From Prorocentrum cordatum (Eukaryota > Sar > Dinophyceae > Prorocentrales > Prorocentraceae): a stretch of DNA of 64,000 nt. Both the position numbers and the translations under genes were made by a program. The notes under the pieces were generated by a model, which did not search any database, was not told where the DNA came from, and was given only the letters and a program-made list of their open reading frames with translations. Positions 55,669 through 64,000 of this stretch are shown here, piece by piece (positions within the stretch are counted from its first letter, which is position 1; each line of letters opens with the position of its first letter). The DNA is taken from positions 186,001 through 250,000 of the forward strand of contig CAUYUJ010004758.1 of assembly GCA_963575745.1 (NCBI GenBank), read 5' to 3'.

Positions 55669-55689
55669 GTTCGACCAAAACGGCTACGG
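55669..55689 (-). other. Decayed DinoSL-like sequence
   Basis: The minus strand reads CCGTAGCCGTTTTGG followed by TCGAAC. It matches the 21-nt leader at 16 of 21 positions without gaps, including the first eight. It lies 66 nt upstream of the acceptor of the gene below it. Chance cannot be excluded. Confidence 0.45.
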
Positions 55690-55860
55690 CTGAATGACCT
55701 CACGAATGAAGTACGGCAATGGGCAGCCAATGCAATGCATCGAGGAGTGCTATACTAATGCAATGCAAATGCAACGCTGCGATGCAATACTACAAGCAAT
55801 GCAAGCCAATGCAACGCATCGGGGAGCGTAATACTACTACGCCGTAGCTTTAGAAACATT
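55690..55860. repeat. AATGCAATGCA repeats
   Basis: CCAATGCAATGCATCG(A/G)GGAG and GCAATGCAA units recur. AATGCAACGC variants occur as well. Confidence 0.7.
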
Positions 55861-55864
55861 TCAG

Positions 55865-56220
55865 GCAAGTAAGTAAGTAAGTGGAGTAAGTAAGCAAACA
55901 GCAACAGGTATTGACGTAAGTAAATTAAGTAAGTGCATACAGTAAGTAATTGAATAAAGGAAGCACGTAAAGTGATACAACAGCAAGTAAGTGAAGTAAC
56001 GTATTGGATGTAAGTAAGTCAGTGAGTAAGTAAGTGAAGTACGGCACGCATTAGAGCATGTGCGTAAGTAAATGAGTAAGTAAGTAGAATAAGTAAGTAA
56101 ACGAGTAAGTAAATGAAGTAAGTAAGTGAGTAAGCAACTATGTAAGTAAGTAAGTAAGTAAGTAAGTGAGCTAGTAAGTAATTAAACGGGTGAGTGCGTA
56201 AGTGAGGGAACTTAAGAAAG
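55865..56220. repeat. (AAGT)n degenerate tetranucleotide array
   Basis: AAGTAAGTAAGT with GAGT and AACT variants spans about 350 bp. The purest part is at 56140-56170. Confidence 0.9.
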
Positions 56221-56239
56221 TATACAGCACGCCTTGACG

Positions 56240-56410
56240 ACGCGAGCCCATGGGATCGCATCGTCGTGGACTGGTGCGGGCTCGGGTTCGAGTCGTCCCG
56301 AACTGATGTGGGCTACTTCTCGGGTCGTCCTGGGCCGTTGCGGACTTGGGCTCGAGTCGCCCTGGATTGTCGTGGGCTTGGGTTCGGGTCGCTCCGCCGG
56401 AACGAATACA
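56240..56410. repeat. GGGCTCGGGTTCGAGTCG repeats
   Basis: Four imperfect copies of a 35-65 bp unit with GGGTTCGAGTCG or GGGCTCGAGTCG. They resemble a Pol III B-box by sequence only, and no tRNA fold is present. Confidence 0.6.
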
Positions 56411-56748
56411 AAGAGATGGATGCGGAGTGAAGGCCGTCAGGCATCAAGGTGCGCGAGGGGATGGCGTGGAGAGATTGAGGGGGCGGGTTTATCATGGGCC
56501 CTGCGAGCGAGCGAATCCCTGCTGGGGCTGTCTGATGGCTGCGGTTGGCGGCTGGCGCAACGATGCAGCAATGTTATAGTGAGCCTAGCCCATTCCAAAA
56601 TGACTTATCTTGGAAAAGGAGGCTGGAGAAGCAGGAGAGGGAGGAGGAAGGGAAGGGGGGGGGTGGATGGGATTGGCGAGAGGGCTGGAGCAGGAGAGGA
56701 GTCCGAGAAGGGGAGGGCCACGGCGTGCCCTGCCACGCAGCAGACTCA

Positions 56749-57021
56749 CTAGTCCGCCGTGCTCAGACTCAGAACCCTGGCTCGGGGCCAGTTGATGTTA
56801 GGGGCGGCCAGATCGTCGTCCTGGGTGAAAGTGTAGCTGGCCGTGCTCTGGACGTTCACGAGCTTGTTCCGAAGTAGGAACACCCTGTGCTTATAGAACT
56901 TGGCGCGAAACTTCGAAACGAGGATTTCCTTGAACAGTGCATTGAAGCGCTTTCTCGTGATGGGCCTCACCTTGGAAAGGGACTTAGGATTGGGAAGCTT
57001 CGGAAGTGGCGCGGGGGGCAT
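56749..57021 (-). CDS. Small basic protein or exon, unknown function
   Basis: 90 codons from ATG 57021-57019 to TAG 56751-56749. The product is Lys/Arg-rich in the first two thirds (KVRPITRKRFNALFKEILVS, then KFRAKFYKHRVFLLRNKL) and ends in a less basic YTFTQDDDLAAPNINWPRA segment. The ATG follows ACATTTCAG directly, a good splice-acceptor context for DinoSL addition. The stop codon overlaps GTGAGT (TA|GTGAGT), which looks like a donor, so this may instead be one exon of a larger gene. The flanks are low-complexity. No family is recognised. Confidence 0.5.
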   Translation of the reverse strand: MPPAPLPKLPNPKSLSKVRPITRKRFNALFKEILVSKFRAKFYKHRVFLLRNKLVNVQSTASYTFTQDDDLAAPNINWPRARVLSLSTAD

Positions 57022-57023
57022 CC

Positions 57024-57045
57024 CTGAAATGTGGAAGAATGTCAG
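57024..57045 (-). promoter_or_regulatory. Acceptor site before the 90-codon ORF
   Basis: The minus strand reads TGACATTCTTCCACATTTCAG, with the AG at 57025-57024 and the ATG two nucleotides later. It is a pyrimidine-rich acceptor suitable for cis- or trans-splicing. Confidence 0.4.
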
Positions 57046-57109
57046 CCGATTACTTGAGACAGTAATCTCGAAGCAGAAACGGCCACCAGGGGCATCGATG
57101 AGAAACGCA

Positions 57110-57310
57110 TGCTGTAATGATGGCCTTCATGATGATGACGTTGATAATGGAAGTGATATCGATGATGTCGATACTGGTCATCAGCATGATGGTGACGATG
57201 GTTTTTAAACATGGTGATGAGCATAGTGCGAAGTGTCGTTGTCATGACCATGGTGCGAATGGTGATGACCTGACCATGGTGCGATATGGTAAGACCACGT
57301 TGAAGACCGC
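57110..57310. repeat. GATGATG-type imperfect repeats
   Basis: TGATGATGACG, GATGTCGATAC and GACCATGGTGCGA(A/T) motifs recur. Confidence 0.6.
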
Positions 57311-58330
57311 GCCTGGCGATCCTAAGCGGTCGCCCAGCCCTACAAGCTGCCCCGAAGCCGACGGGAGGAAAGTGCCACATTATTTCGAGGCGCAAGTAGT
57401 AAGCCCCAAGTGCAAGCACTGTCTGGGGCAAGTGATTGCACTGTTTGGGGAAAGTGATTATCATGGGCACCGCCCTCCTGGCCACAGTTCTCAGACACGT
57501 TTGTCAACCACTTGTCTGTGTTTTGTTATGCAATTAGTCCTAGGCCCACATGCTTCAACTACTTGTCATGCGAAACGCTTCTCAAACAAAGACTAAGCCC
57601 CAGTTCCGCCGCGCTTCCGGCGGCGCCCAAAGGCTGGCGACGGTGACGGACGCGACGAAACGTCGCCCGACCCGTCTCATAGATTGCGATATAGATTGCG
57701 CCATAAACCACAAGTTGCCCCATTGGTTGCGGCATAGGTTGCGGCGCCTGAAAGACGGCGATGGCAACAGCGACGGTTGCGCCACAGGTTGCGCCATAGG
57801 TTGCGGTCGGAGGGCGGCGGCAGTGACGGTGGCGGTGAAGTACGAAGCCAGTAGTGCAACCACTTGCTCCAGAACAACGGATTCTGGTTTTGCTGCTAGG
57901 AGTTACTTCAAAGCGGAACCAATCTTCTATTAATGTGTGTGAGAGGAATTGCAAAACATGTGTTACGTATGTAGTAAGTTCGCTATGTTTAATGAAGCGT
58001 GACCGCTATTGAAGTATGTATTTACGGCATTTGCGCAAATATTGATGATGCTTTCTTTATTATAAGGTAAGCACGGAAATGATTCATAAAGTTGCACCAA
58101 CGTCATACGATTGTATTACTGATGCCACAATGAAGCCCTAGCAGTTCAATGGATGAAGTATACATAAAGTCTTGACAGTGCCCCAATAATAGTTTGTTGA
58201 GGTATTCATAAATGTCTTCATTTTGTTTGAACCATGCCTTACTCACGCTCTACTAATGCTTACATCATGTATCAAATCATGCACGCGCGCACGCGATGCA
58301 GCTTGTATGCGTTTGACATAACATGTACGG
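57311..58330. other. Mostly unique sequence, no supported gene
   Basis: GGTTGCGCCATAGGTTGCGG repeats lie at 57680-57810. 57910-58330 is AT-richer with no long frames. A plus frame at 57117-57596 contains PKCKHCLGQVIALFG but has no clear start or family. Confidence 0.35.
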
Positions 58331-58334
58331 TGCT

Positions 58335-58995
58335 AAATCGAACACCCTAATGGGGAAAACCCAATGTAAACATTGGCTTTCTGATCCCAAGATGGCCATA
58401 TAAGAGGCGAATACATGAACACGAAGCCGAACTGCATCGTGCGCGCGCGTACGCGCGCGCCGCGGCGCGCGCGTGCGATGCAGCTTGCATGCGGTTTATA
58501 CAAAGTAGACGATGTTGAATCGAAAACCCAATGGGGGAAACCCACTGTAAAAATTGGATTTCTGATCCCAAGAGGTGGCCGTATAAGAGCCGAATACATG
58601 AACACGTATCCGAACTGCATCGCGCGCGCGCGTACGCGCGCGCCGCGGCGCGCGCGAGGCGCACGATGCAGGTTGCATGCGTTCTCATGCAAAATGTACG
58701 GTGTTTAATCGAAACCCAAATGGGGAAAACCCAATGTAAACATTGGTTTTCTGACCCCAAGAGGAGGCCATATAAGCGCCGAGTGCACGAGAACGCATCC
58801 AAGCTGCATCGCGCGCGCGCTCGCGCCAATGCAGCTCGCATGCGCTTTTATGCAACATGGGGCGATGCTAAATCAAAAACCCACTGGGGAAAACCAATGG
58901 TGAAATTTGGTTTCCTCGCCCCAAGAGGTGGCAATAGGAATGCCGAGTAAATGAAAACATACCCAAGCTGCATCGCGCGCGCGCACGGTGCAGCG
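58335..58995. repeat. Hairpin satellite A, first block (about 165-190 bp unit)
   Basis: Four units share AACCCAATGGGGAAAACCCA, CCAATGTAAACATTGG (itself palindromic), CTGATCCCAAGAGGTGGCC, CCGAATACATGAA and GCTGCATCG-(CG)n-CGATGCAGC. The GGGGAAAACC anchor occurs near 58350, 58531, 58720 and 58886. A long GC hairpin spans 58432-58483, with similar ones at about 58616-58671 and 58806-58835. Confidence 0.9.
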
Positions 58996-59690
58996 TGTAT
59001 ATGTGCTGGATGATTGCCCGCTCTGGTTTTAGAATGTGTGTATGTTTGATTGATGCTTTTGATAATGTGCGAGTAACGCCGTAGTAATGTCTTACGGATG
59101 CCTTGGTGATGTCTTCACAATGTCTGAACGATGTGTTTGCCATGCCCCAGCATTATCATATGTATGTCATGATAAGCACTTAATATTGTCGTGGTATGTT
59201 CAAGGGTGCTCTAGTAATGTCCTCATACTGGCCTGGATAATGTCGCGCGTACTTTCTGTGTCGAAGAGCTTGTACTACTAGTGTCTCAATACTGCCCCAA
59301 TAGTAAAAGTTCTAAGGTCTTGACACTGGCTTACAAACGTATCGATATTGTCACAACAATGTCTCAATAATGTTTTATGCATATTACAACAACGTCGCAA
59401 GCATATCCTAAACCGCTGCAGATAATGATGTCGCCACACTGCTTCAAGCATATCTTAAACCATGCATGTGCGCCAGCGCGCAGCGATCACTGTCGAGAAA
59501 TGAAGCTCGCCGCAGATATGCGCCGCGCATCATGCGACCGCGAGCCAACTGCTCCCCGTTGCGACGTATCTGTCGCGCCAGCCGCAGTTTGTCGCGCGCG
59601 ATACGCATGCCCGCCGCACGCGGTCATGCCCGCATGCGCAGCCTGGCGCACGCTGCTTCTCTGTAATCAAAGCCTAACCCATCGTACCCA
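58996..59690. other. AT-richer sequence with no supported gene
   Basis: TAATGTC and TGATGTCT motifs recur loosely at 59080-59370. 59460-59670 is GC-rich without a recognisable frame. Confidence 0.4.
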
Positions 59691-59965
59691 CGATGTATTC
59701 AGGAGTTATTCAGGAGTTGTTCATGATTATGTAAAGCATTCGGGTGCGATTCAGGAGTTATTCAGGAGTTATTCAGGAGACATTCAGGAGTTATTCAGGC
59801 ATTCAAGAGCCATTCAGGAGCTATTCAGGAAATATTCAAGTGTTATGCAGGAATTAATCAAGAGTTATTCAAGCTTTCCAGAATGACCCAGGAGTTATTC
59901 AGGTATCCAGGAGCATTCAGGAGTTATTCATGAGTTCTTCCGGAGTTATTCAGGAGTCATTCAGG
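59691..59965. repeat. TATTCAGGAGT 11-bp repeat array
   Basis: About twenty imperfect copies of TTATTCAGGAG, with CATTCAGGAG and TTCAAGAG variants. Confidence 0.9.
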
Positions 59966-60920
59966 GGGTCTTAGGGGTTGTTATGACACTGCTACATGCC
60001 CCATGTTGGACCTAACTATGATCGGGCGCGCGCGTGCAGATGCTTGCAGCGTTGCGCTTGCAGCTGTCAAATGCTTGGTCCTGGTGGCAACTGGTGATGC
60101 ACTTAGCTCAACCGAGCCCGATGTTAAACGCTTTGCAGCGTTGCGCGAGACCACGTACCAAGTGTTCTAAACGCAGCCAGCTGGCAGGTTCGGCCGCGAC
60201 CTCAGTCTTGCTACGCCCCATCGCGAGGGCGCTCGGGCTGGCCCAAGAGCGACCTGGGCGCCCAACTGGCTCCGATTCCGCCCGTCTATCTTCTCCTCGC
60301 CCCCCCCCCGCCGCCGAGCGCGGCGCCCTTTGCCCCAGCCGATGGGGGGGCTCTGGAAGGGGCGAACGCGCCGAAGCTCCCCGCCCCTTAATGTTTTAAT
60401 ACCATTTGGGGCCCAATGGGCCCAGGCCGCCGAGGCGCGCGCCCCGCCGCCGCCGCGCGCGGGCCCCCTCCCCGCGCGCCCCCGTGCCCGACCCCCTCCC
60501 GCGCCGCCCCCCGCCACCTTTGCCTTCCCCAGACATCGATGTGCGCGCGGCGACACGCGCGCGGGCCCGAGCCGACGCTCGACGCCGCGCGCAGGTGCGC
60601 CGCGCCGATTTCAAGCGAACATGACCATTTTTCGATTGTGGAAATCCAATGAATCGCACGTTAACTTCGCTGTCCAATCGGTCACCGTTCAGGGGCCACT
60701 TTAGTTCACAAGCCGACGTGGCGACTTTTGGATCGCGGACAATGCGGAACGCTCAACGCGCGCGCGCGGGTGACACGCGGCGGGCTGGCGATGCCAACTG
60801 CATTTTTGATGAAGTGTAAAATGGCGCCAGCGGCTGGCTTTGAATTGAAATGCGTTTCGAAGTGCCGAACGGCGCCATTACGAAACGTCAGTTGCGTTAG
60901 CGCTGGGCCATCTTGACACT
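59966..60920. other. GC-rich sequence, no supported gene
   Basis: CCCCCGCCGCCG and CGCGCGCGGG runs lie at 60300-60600. Frames on both strands are Arg/Ala/Pro-rich shadows. Confidence 0.4.
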
Positions 60921-61610
60921 GAAAACTGAATCGCCAAAGCCAATTGTAACATTTGCATCCTGGGGCTCATCACTGGCCGATATGTCGATGCGCAATGCGT
61001 GATCTATGGGTGGCAACCCGCGCGCGCGCGCCAGCGCGAGACGTAGCGCTGCACTAGCGCTGGGCCATCTTTAACCCCGGCAACTCAACAGTGAAAACGA
61101 ATTGTACATTTTGATTCCTGGTGCTCAATGCGGGGAGGCATATGGACGCGCGATATATTGGCGGCAATCCGCGCGCGCGCGCCAGCGCGCGCGCGTAGAG
61201 TTGCTCCAGCGCTGGGCAACCTTGGCGCCGAAAACTGAATCGCGAAAACCCATTGTACAAATTGCATCCTGTGTTTCAACATGGAACGATGCTGCACTGG
61301 CGCGTGGGCGGAAATCCACGCGCGTGCGCGCCAGCGCGAAACGTGAAGTTGTGCTAGCGCTTGGCCATATTATAGACCGAAAACTGAATCGCGAAAACCA
61401 ACTGTAACATTTACATCCTGGGACTCAACATGGGGCGACATATTGGCGTGAGATGCACGGGCGGCAATCCGCCCGCGCGCGCGCTCGCGTCAGCGCGCAA
61501 CGTAGAGTGGCGCATCCGCTCGGCCATCTTGGCGCCGAAAACTCAATCGCGAAAGCCAATTGTAAACATGGAGCTCAACATGGGGCGATATATTGATGCG
61601 CGATATATGG
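60921..61610. repeat. Satellite B, about 150-bp unit with GC-alternating core
   Basis: AAAACTGAATCGCGAAAACC, TTGTAACATTTGCATCCTGG, CTCAACATGGGGCGATAT, GGGCGGCAATCCGCGCGCGC and GCGCTGGGCCATCTTGGCGC recur in order about five times, for example near 60925, 61083, 61226, 61379 and 61535. Confidence 0.88.
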
Positions 61611-61619
61611 GCGGCCGTC

Positions 61620-62210
61620 CGCGCGAGCGCTGGCGCGCGCGCACGATGCATCTTGTATGCGTTGATTGTAATATAAAATGGACGATGTTAATTCGAAAAC
61701 CCAATGGGGAAAACCCGATGTAAACATTTGTTTTCTGATTCTACGAAATGGCCCTATACGTGCCGAGTACACGAAAACCGATCCAAGCTGCACCATGCGC
61801 GCGCTCCGCGTACGCGCGGGCCGCGGCGCGCGCGCGCACGCTGCAGCTTGCGTGCGCCTGTATACAAAATGAACGATGTCAAATCGAAAACCATATGGGG
61901 AAAACCCAATGCAAAAATTGGTTGTCTGATACCACGAGATGACCATATGAAAGCCGAATACATGAAGACGCATCCGAATTGCATCGTGCGCGCGCGCACG
62001 CGCGCGCCGCGGCGCGCGCGCGATGCAGCTTGTATGCGTTTGTATACAGCTGGACGATGCTAAATCGAAAACCCAATGGGGAAACCCATTGTAAAAATTG
62101 GTGTTCTGATCCCAAGAGGTGGTCATATAAGTGCCGAATACACGGGCGCGCATCCAAGCTGCATCGCGCGCGCGCGCGTGCGCGCGCGCCGCGGCGCGCG
62201 CGCGCGATGC

Positions 62211-62266
<56 letters not shown>

Positions 62267-62292
62267 TTTTTTTTTTTAAAAAAAAAAAAAAA

Positions 62293-62336
<44 letters not shown>

Positions 62337-62760
62337 TATGGGCGATGTTTAATCGAAAACCAAATGGGGAAAACCCCATGTACAAAATGATTCTCTGATC
62401 CCAAGAGATGGTCAGAGCCGAATACATGAAAACGTATCCACGCTGCATCGTGCGCGCGCGATGCAGCTTGCATGCGTTTGTATCAAAAATGGGCGATGTT
62501 AAATCGAAAACCCAAAGGGGAAAACCCAATGTAAAAATTGGCTCCCGGACCCCAAGACATGGCAATCTAAGCGCAGAGTATGTGAAAATACGCATCCAAG
62601 CCGCATCGCGCGCGCACGATGCAGCTTGCATGCGTCATTTTTTATATAAAAAATGGACTATGTTAAATCGAAAACCCAACGGGGAAACCCAATGTCAAAC
62701 TTAGTTTTCTGGTCCCAAGAGATTGCCGTATAAGAGCAGAATACATGAAAACGTGCCCGG
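61620..62760. repeat. Hairpin satellite A, second block
   Basis: Six further units of the 58335-58995 satellite occur. The GGGGAAA anchors lie near 61708, 61897, 62078, 62367, 62517 and 62680. Long GC-alternating hairpins lie near 61792-61856, 61981-62030 and 62159-62212. Confidence 0.9.
62213..62340. repeat. T52-A-T12-A16-(AT)n tract
   Basis: 52 T, one A, 12 T, 16 A, CAC, then about 20 AT repeats follow directly on a hairpin arm of satellite A. The T and A runs are complementary. The length of such a homopolymer is uncertain in any assembly. Confidence 0.85.
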
Positions 62761-63170
62761 GTGACCCGCCGCGCGCGGGTGACCCGCCGCGCGCGGGTGA
62801 CCATGGTCGCCCGCGCGCGCGCGCATGGAGAGCTCTGTCTTGCCCGCAATAGAAGTGTCACCATGTTGGCTTGGAAACTAAAGTGAACCCTTAACGGTGG
62901 TCGAACTGATTCCGGGTGACCCGCGGGCGCGCGGGTCAACCGCCGCGCACGGGTGACCGCGGTCACCCGCGGGCGGCGCGCATGGAGACTTCTGCGTTGC
63001 CCGCAGTAGAAGTGTCGCCGCGTTGGCTTGGAACCTAAAGTGAACCCTTAACGGCGATCGAACGGATCCCGGGTGACCCGCGCGCGCGCGGGTCACCCGC
63101 CGCGCGCGGGTGACCATGGCCACCCGCGCGCGCGCGCGGAGAGTTCTGCGTTGCCCGCAGTGAAGAACAT
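62750..63170. repeat. GGGTGACCCGCGCGCGCGGG palindromic repeats
   Basis: Three units of about 160-180 bp each contain several GGGTGACCCGC(C)GCGCGCGGGTGACC palindromes. Each then has a conserved TTCTGCGTTGCCCGCAGTAG segment and TAAAGTGAACCCTTAACGG. Confidence 0.88.
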
Positions 63171-64000
63171 AGGTGCAGAAAGCCATGATAACTTGAAACC
63201 ACAATCGGCCAGCCTTCGGGGTTCGCTCTACTTTCCAGGTTGACCACTTGGCGCCGCGGCTGGCGCGCGCCAGCCGCGCGCCCGTTTATCCAATGAAGGC
63301 AGGTCGCTCGGCGACCGCACTCAGGGCCCAATCTGGTCGCAGGCCAAGATGGCCAAGATGGCAACGCCAGCCATTTAACGTTGTTTACTTGCACGCGCGC
63401 GCGCCAGCCAACCAAACCAACCGACCAACTAACCAGGCAGGGCCCTGCAGAGCGAGCGGGGTTTTGGGCGGGGAGCGCGGTGGCGCCTTTGGGATAAACG
63501 GCCGAGTTGGCGCCAGCGGCGGGTCAGTCTGGGAGCCGTCGGACACGGGCCTCTCGGGCCGAGGAGGGGGCAGAGGCGGGGCCACAGGCTCTTCCCAGGC
63601 TGACCTAACAGCAACGGCTCCTACAGGAGCGTTCAAACATTGTTTTGCCTCCTGTCTCGGCGGTCTCGGGCAGAGCTGGAGGGCTTTGGAAACAAAGGCC
63701 AGGGACTTGGCGACTGGCCGTCAGCGGCGGGGGAAGGAGGAGGAGGAAAGGAGGAGGAGGCTCGGAGGCTCGGAGGCACGGAGGAGGAGGCGCGCCCACC
63801 CACCCCAGCGGGCGCGGCCCGGGCTTCCTCGAAGCTCGCCTTGGGCGCTGCAGCGGCCCAGGGGCCCTGGCCTGCCGCCCTGGGCCCCCGCGGCGCGCCG
63901 ACCTCTCGCCCTCGATCCCCCCCCCCCCCCTCCCCCCCCCCCCCCCCCTTCCTGGACCTACTCCTCCTCGCCTGTCCATCCTCGCCCTCATCATCCCCCC
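63171..64000. other. GC-rich sequence at the window's end, no supported gene
   Basis: A CCAACCAAACCAACCGACCAAC run lies at about 63408-63432. GGAGGAGG tracts lie at 63730-63800 and C-runs at 63915-63950. Frames are unremarkable. Confidence 0.4.

Noticed and set aside
56240-56410. GGTTCGAGTC B-box-like motifs
   Set aside because: They are part of a short tandem repeat without an A-box or cloverleaf.

Overview
The window looks like nuclear DNA of a dinoflagellate. The main evidence is two copies of tandem, partly eroded dinoflagellate spliced-leader (DinoSL) sequence, at 5875-5897 and 45543-45578, each just upstream of a minus-strand open reading frame. A third, more decayed match lies at 55669-55689. 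The species cannot be fixed from the sequence alone. Most of the window is low-complexity or tandemly repeated DNA, and most of its long open frames are by-products of stop-free repeats.

Layout. 1-10.1 kb and 14.6-17.0 kb are dominated by degenerate repeats of a GGCCGTCTTGGG-like motif, with local duplications about 360 bp apart. At 4.67-5.90 kb they are interrupted by a sulfotransferase-like processed retrogene with relict spliced leaders at its 5' end and a short A tail at its 3' end. 7.6-9.3 kb and 17.1-17.3 kb are microsatellites. 11.9-14.1 kb holds a decayed Helitron-type protein: an N-terminal array of cysteine-rich fingers followed by the Helitron N-terminal signature. 17.5-29.5 kb is a mix of trinucleotide repeats, including 2.7 kb of CAT-type repeat, and several short foldback (inverted-repeat) sequences. 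29.6-49.7 kb is a macrosatellite of roughly 1.3-1.6 kb units that is interrupted by a 101-bp satellite array (32.8-34.7 kb) and by a nearly complete LINE retrotransposon (40.8-45.6 kb). 51.76-55.69 kb holds a multi-part minus-strand gene of unknown function, probably decaying. A 90-codon minus-strand ORF with a good splice-acceptor context lies at 56.75-57.02 kb. 58.3-63.2 kb is made of hairpin-forming satellites with GC-alternating cores.

All coding sequence I can support is on the minus strand: the sulfotransferase, the Helitron fragment, both LINE ORFs, the 51.8-55.7 kb gene, the 57.0 kb ORF and two weaker exon candidates. This is consistent with the unidirectional gene arrays known in dinoflagellates. 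The mobile elements act through two routes visible here: reverse transcription of trans-spliced mRNA (the LINE itself and the processed retrogene) and rolling-circle Helitron transposition (now only a fragment). No rRNA, tRNA, CRISPR array or bacterial-type operon was found.
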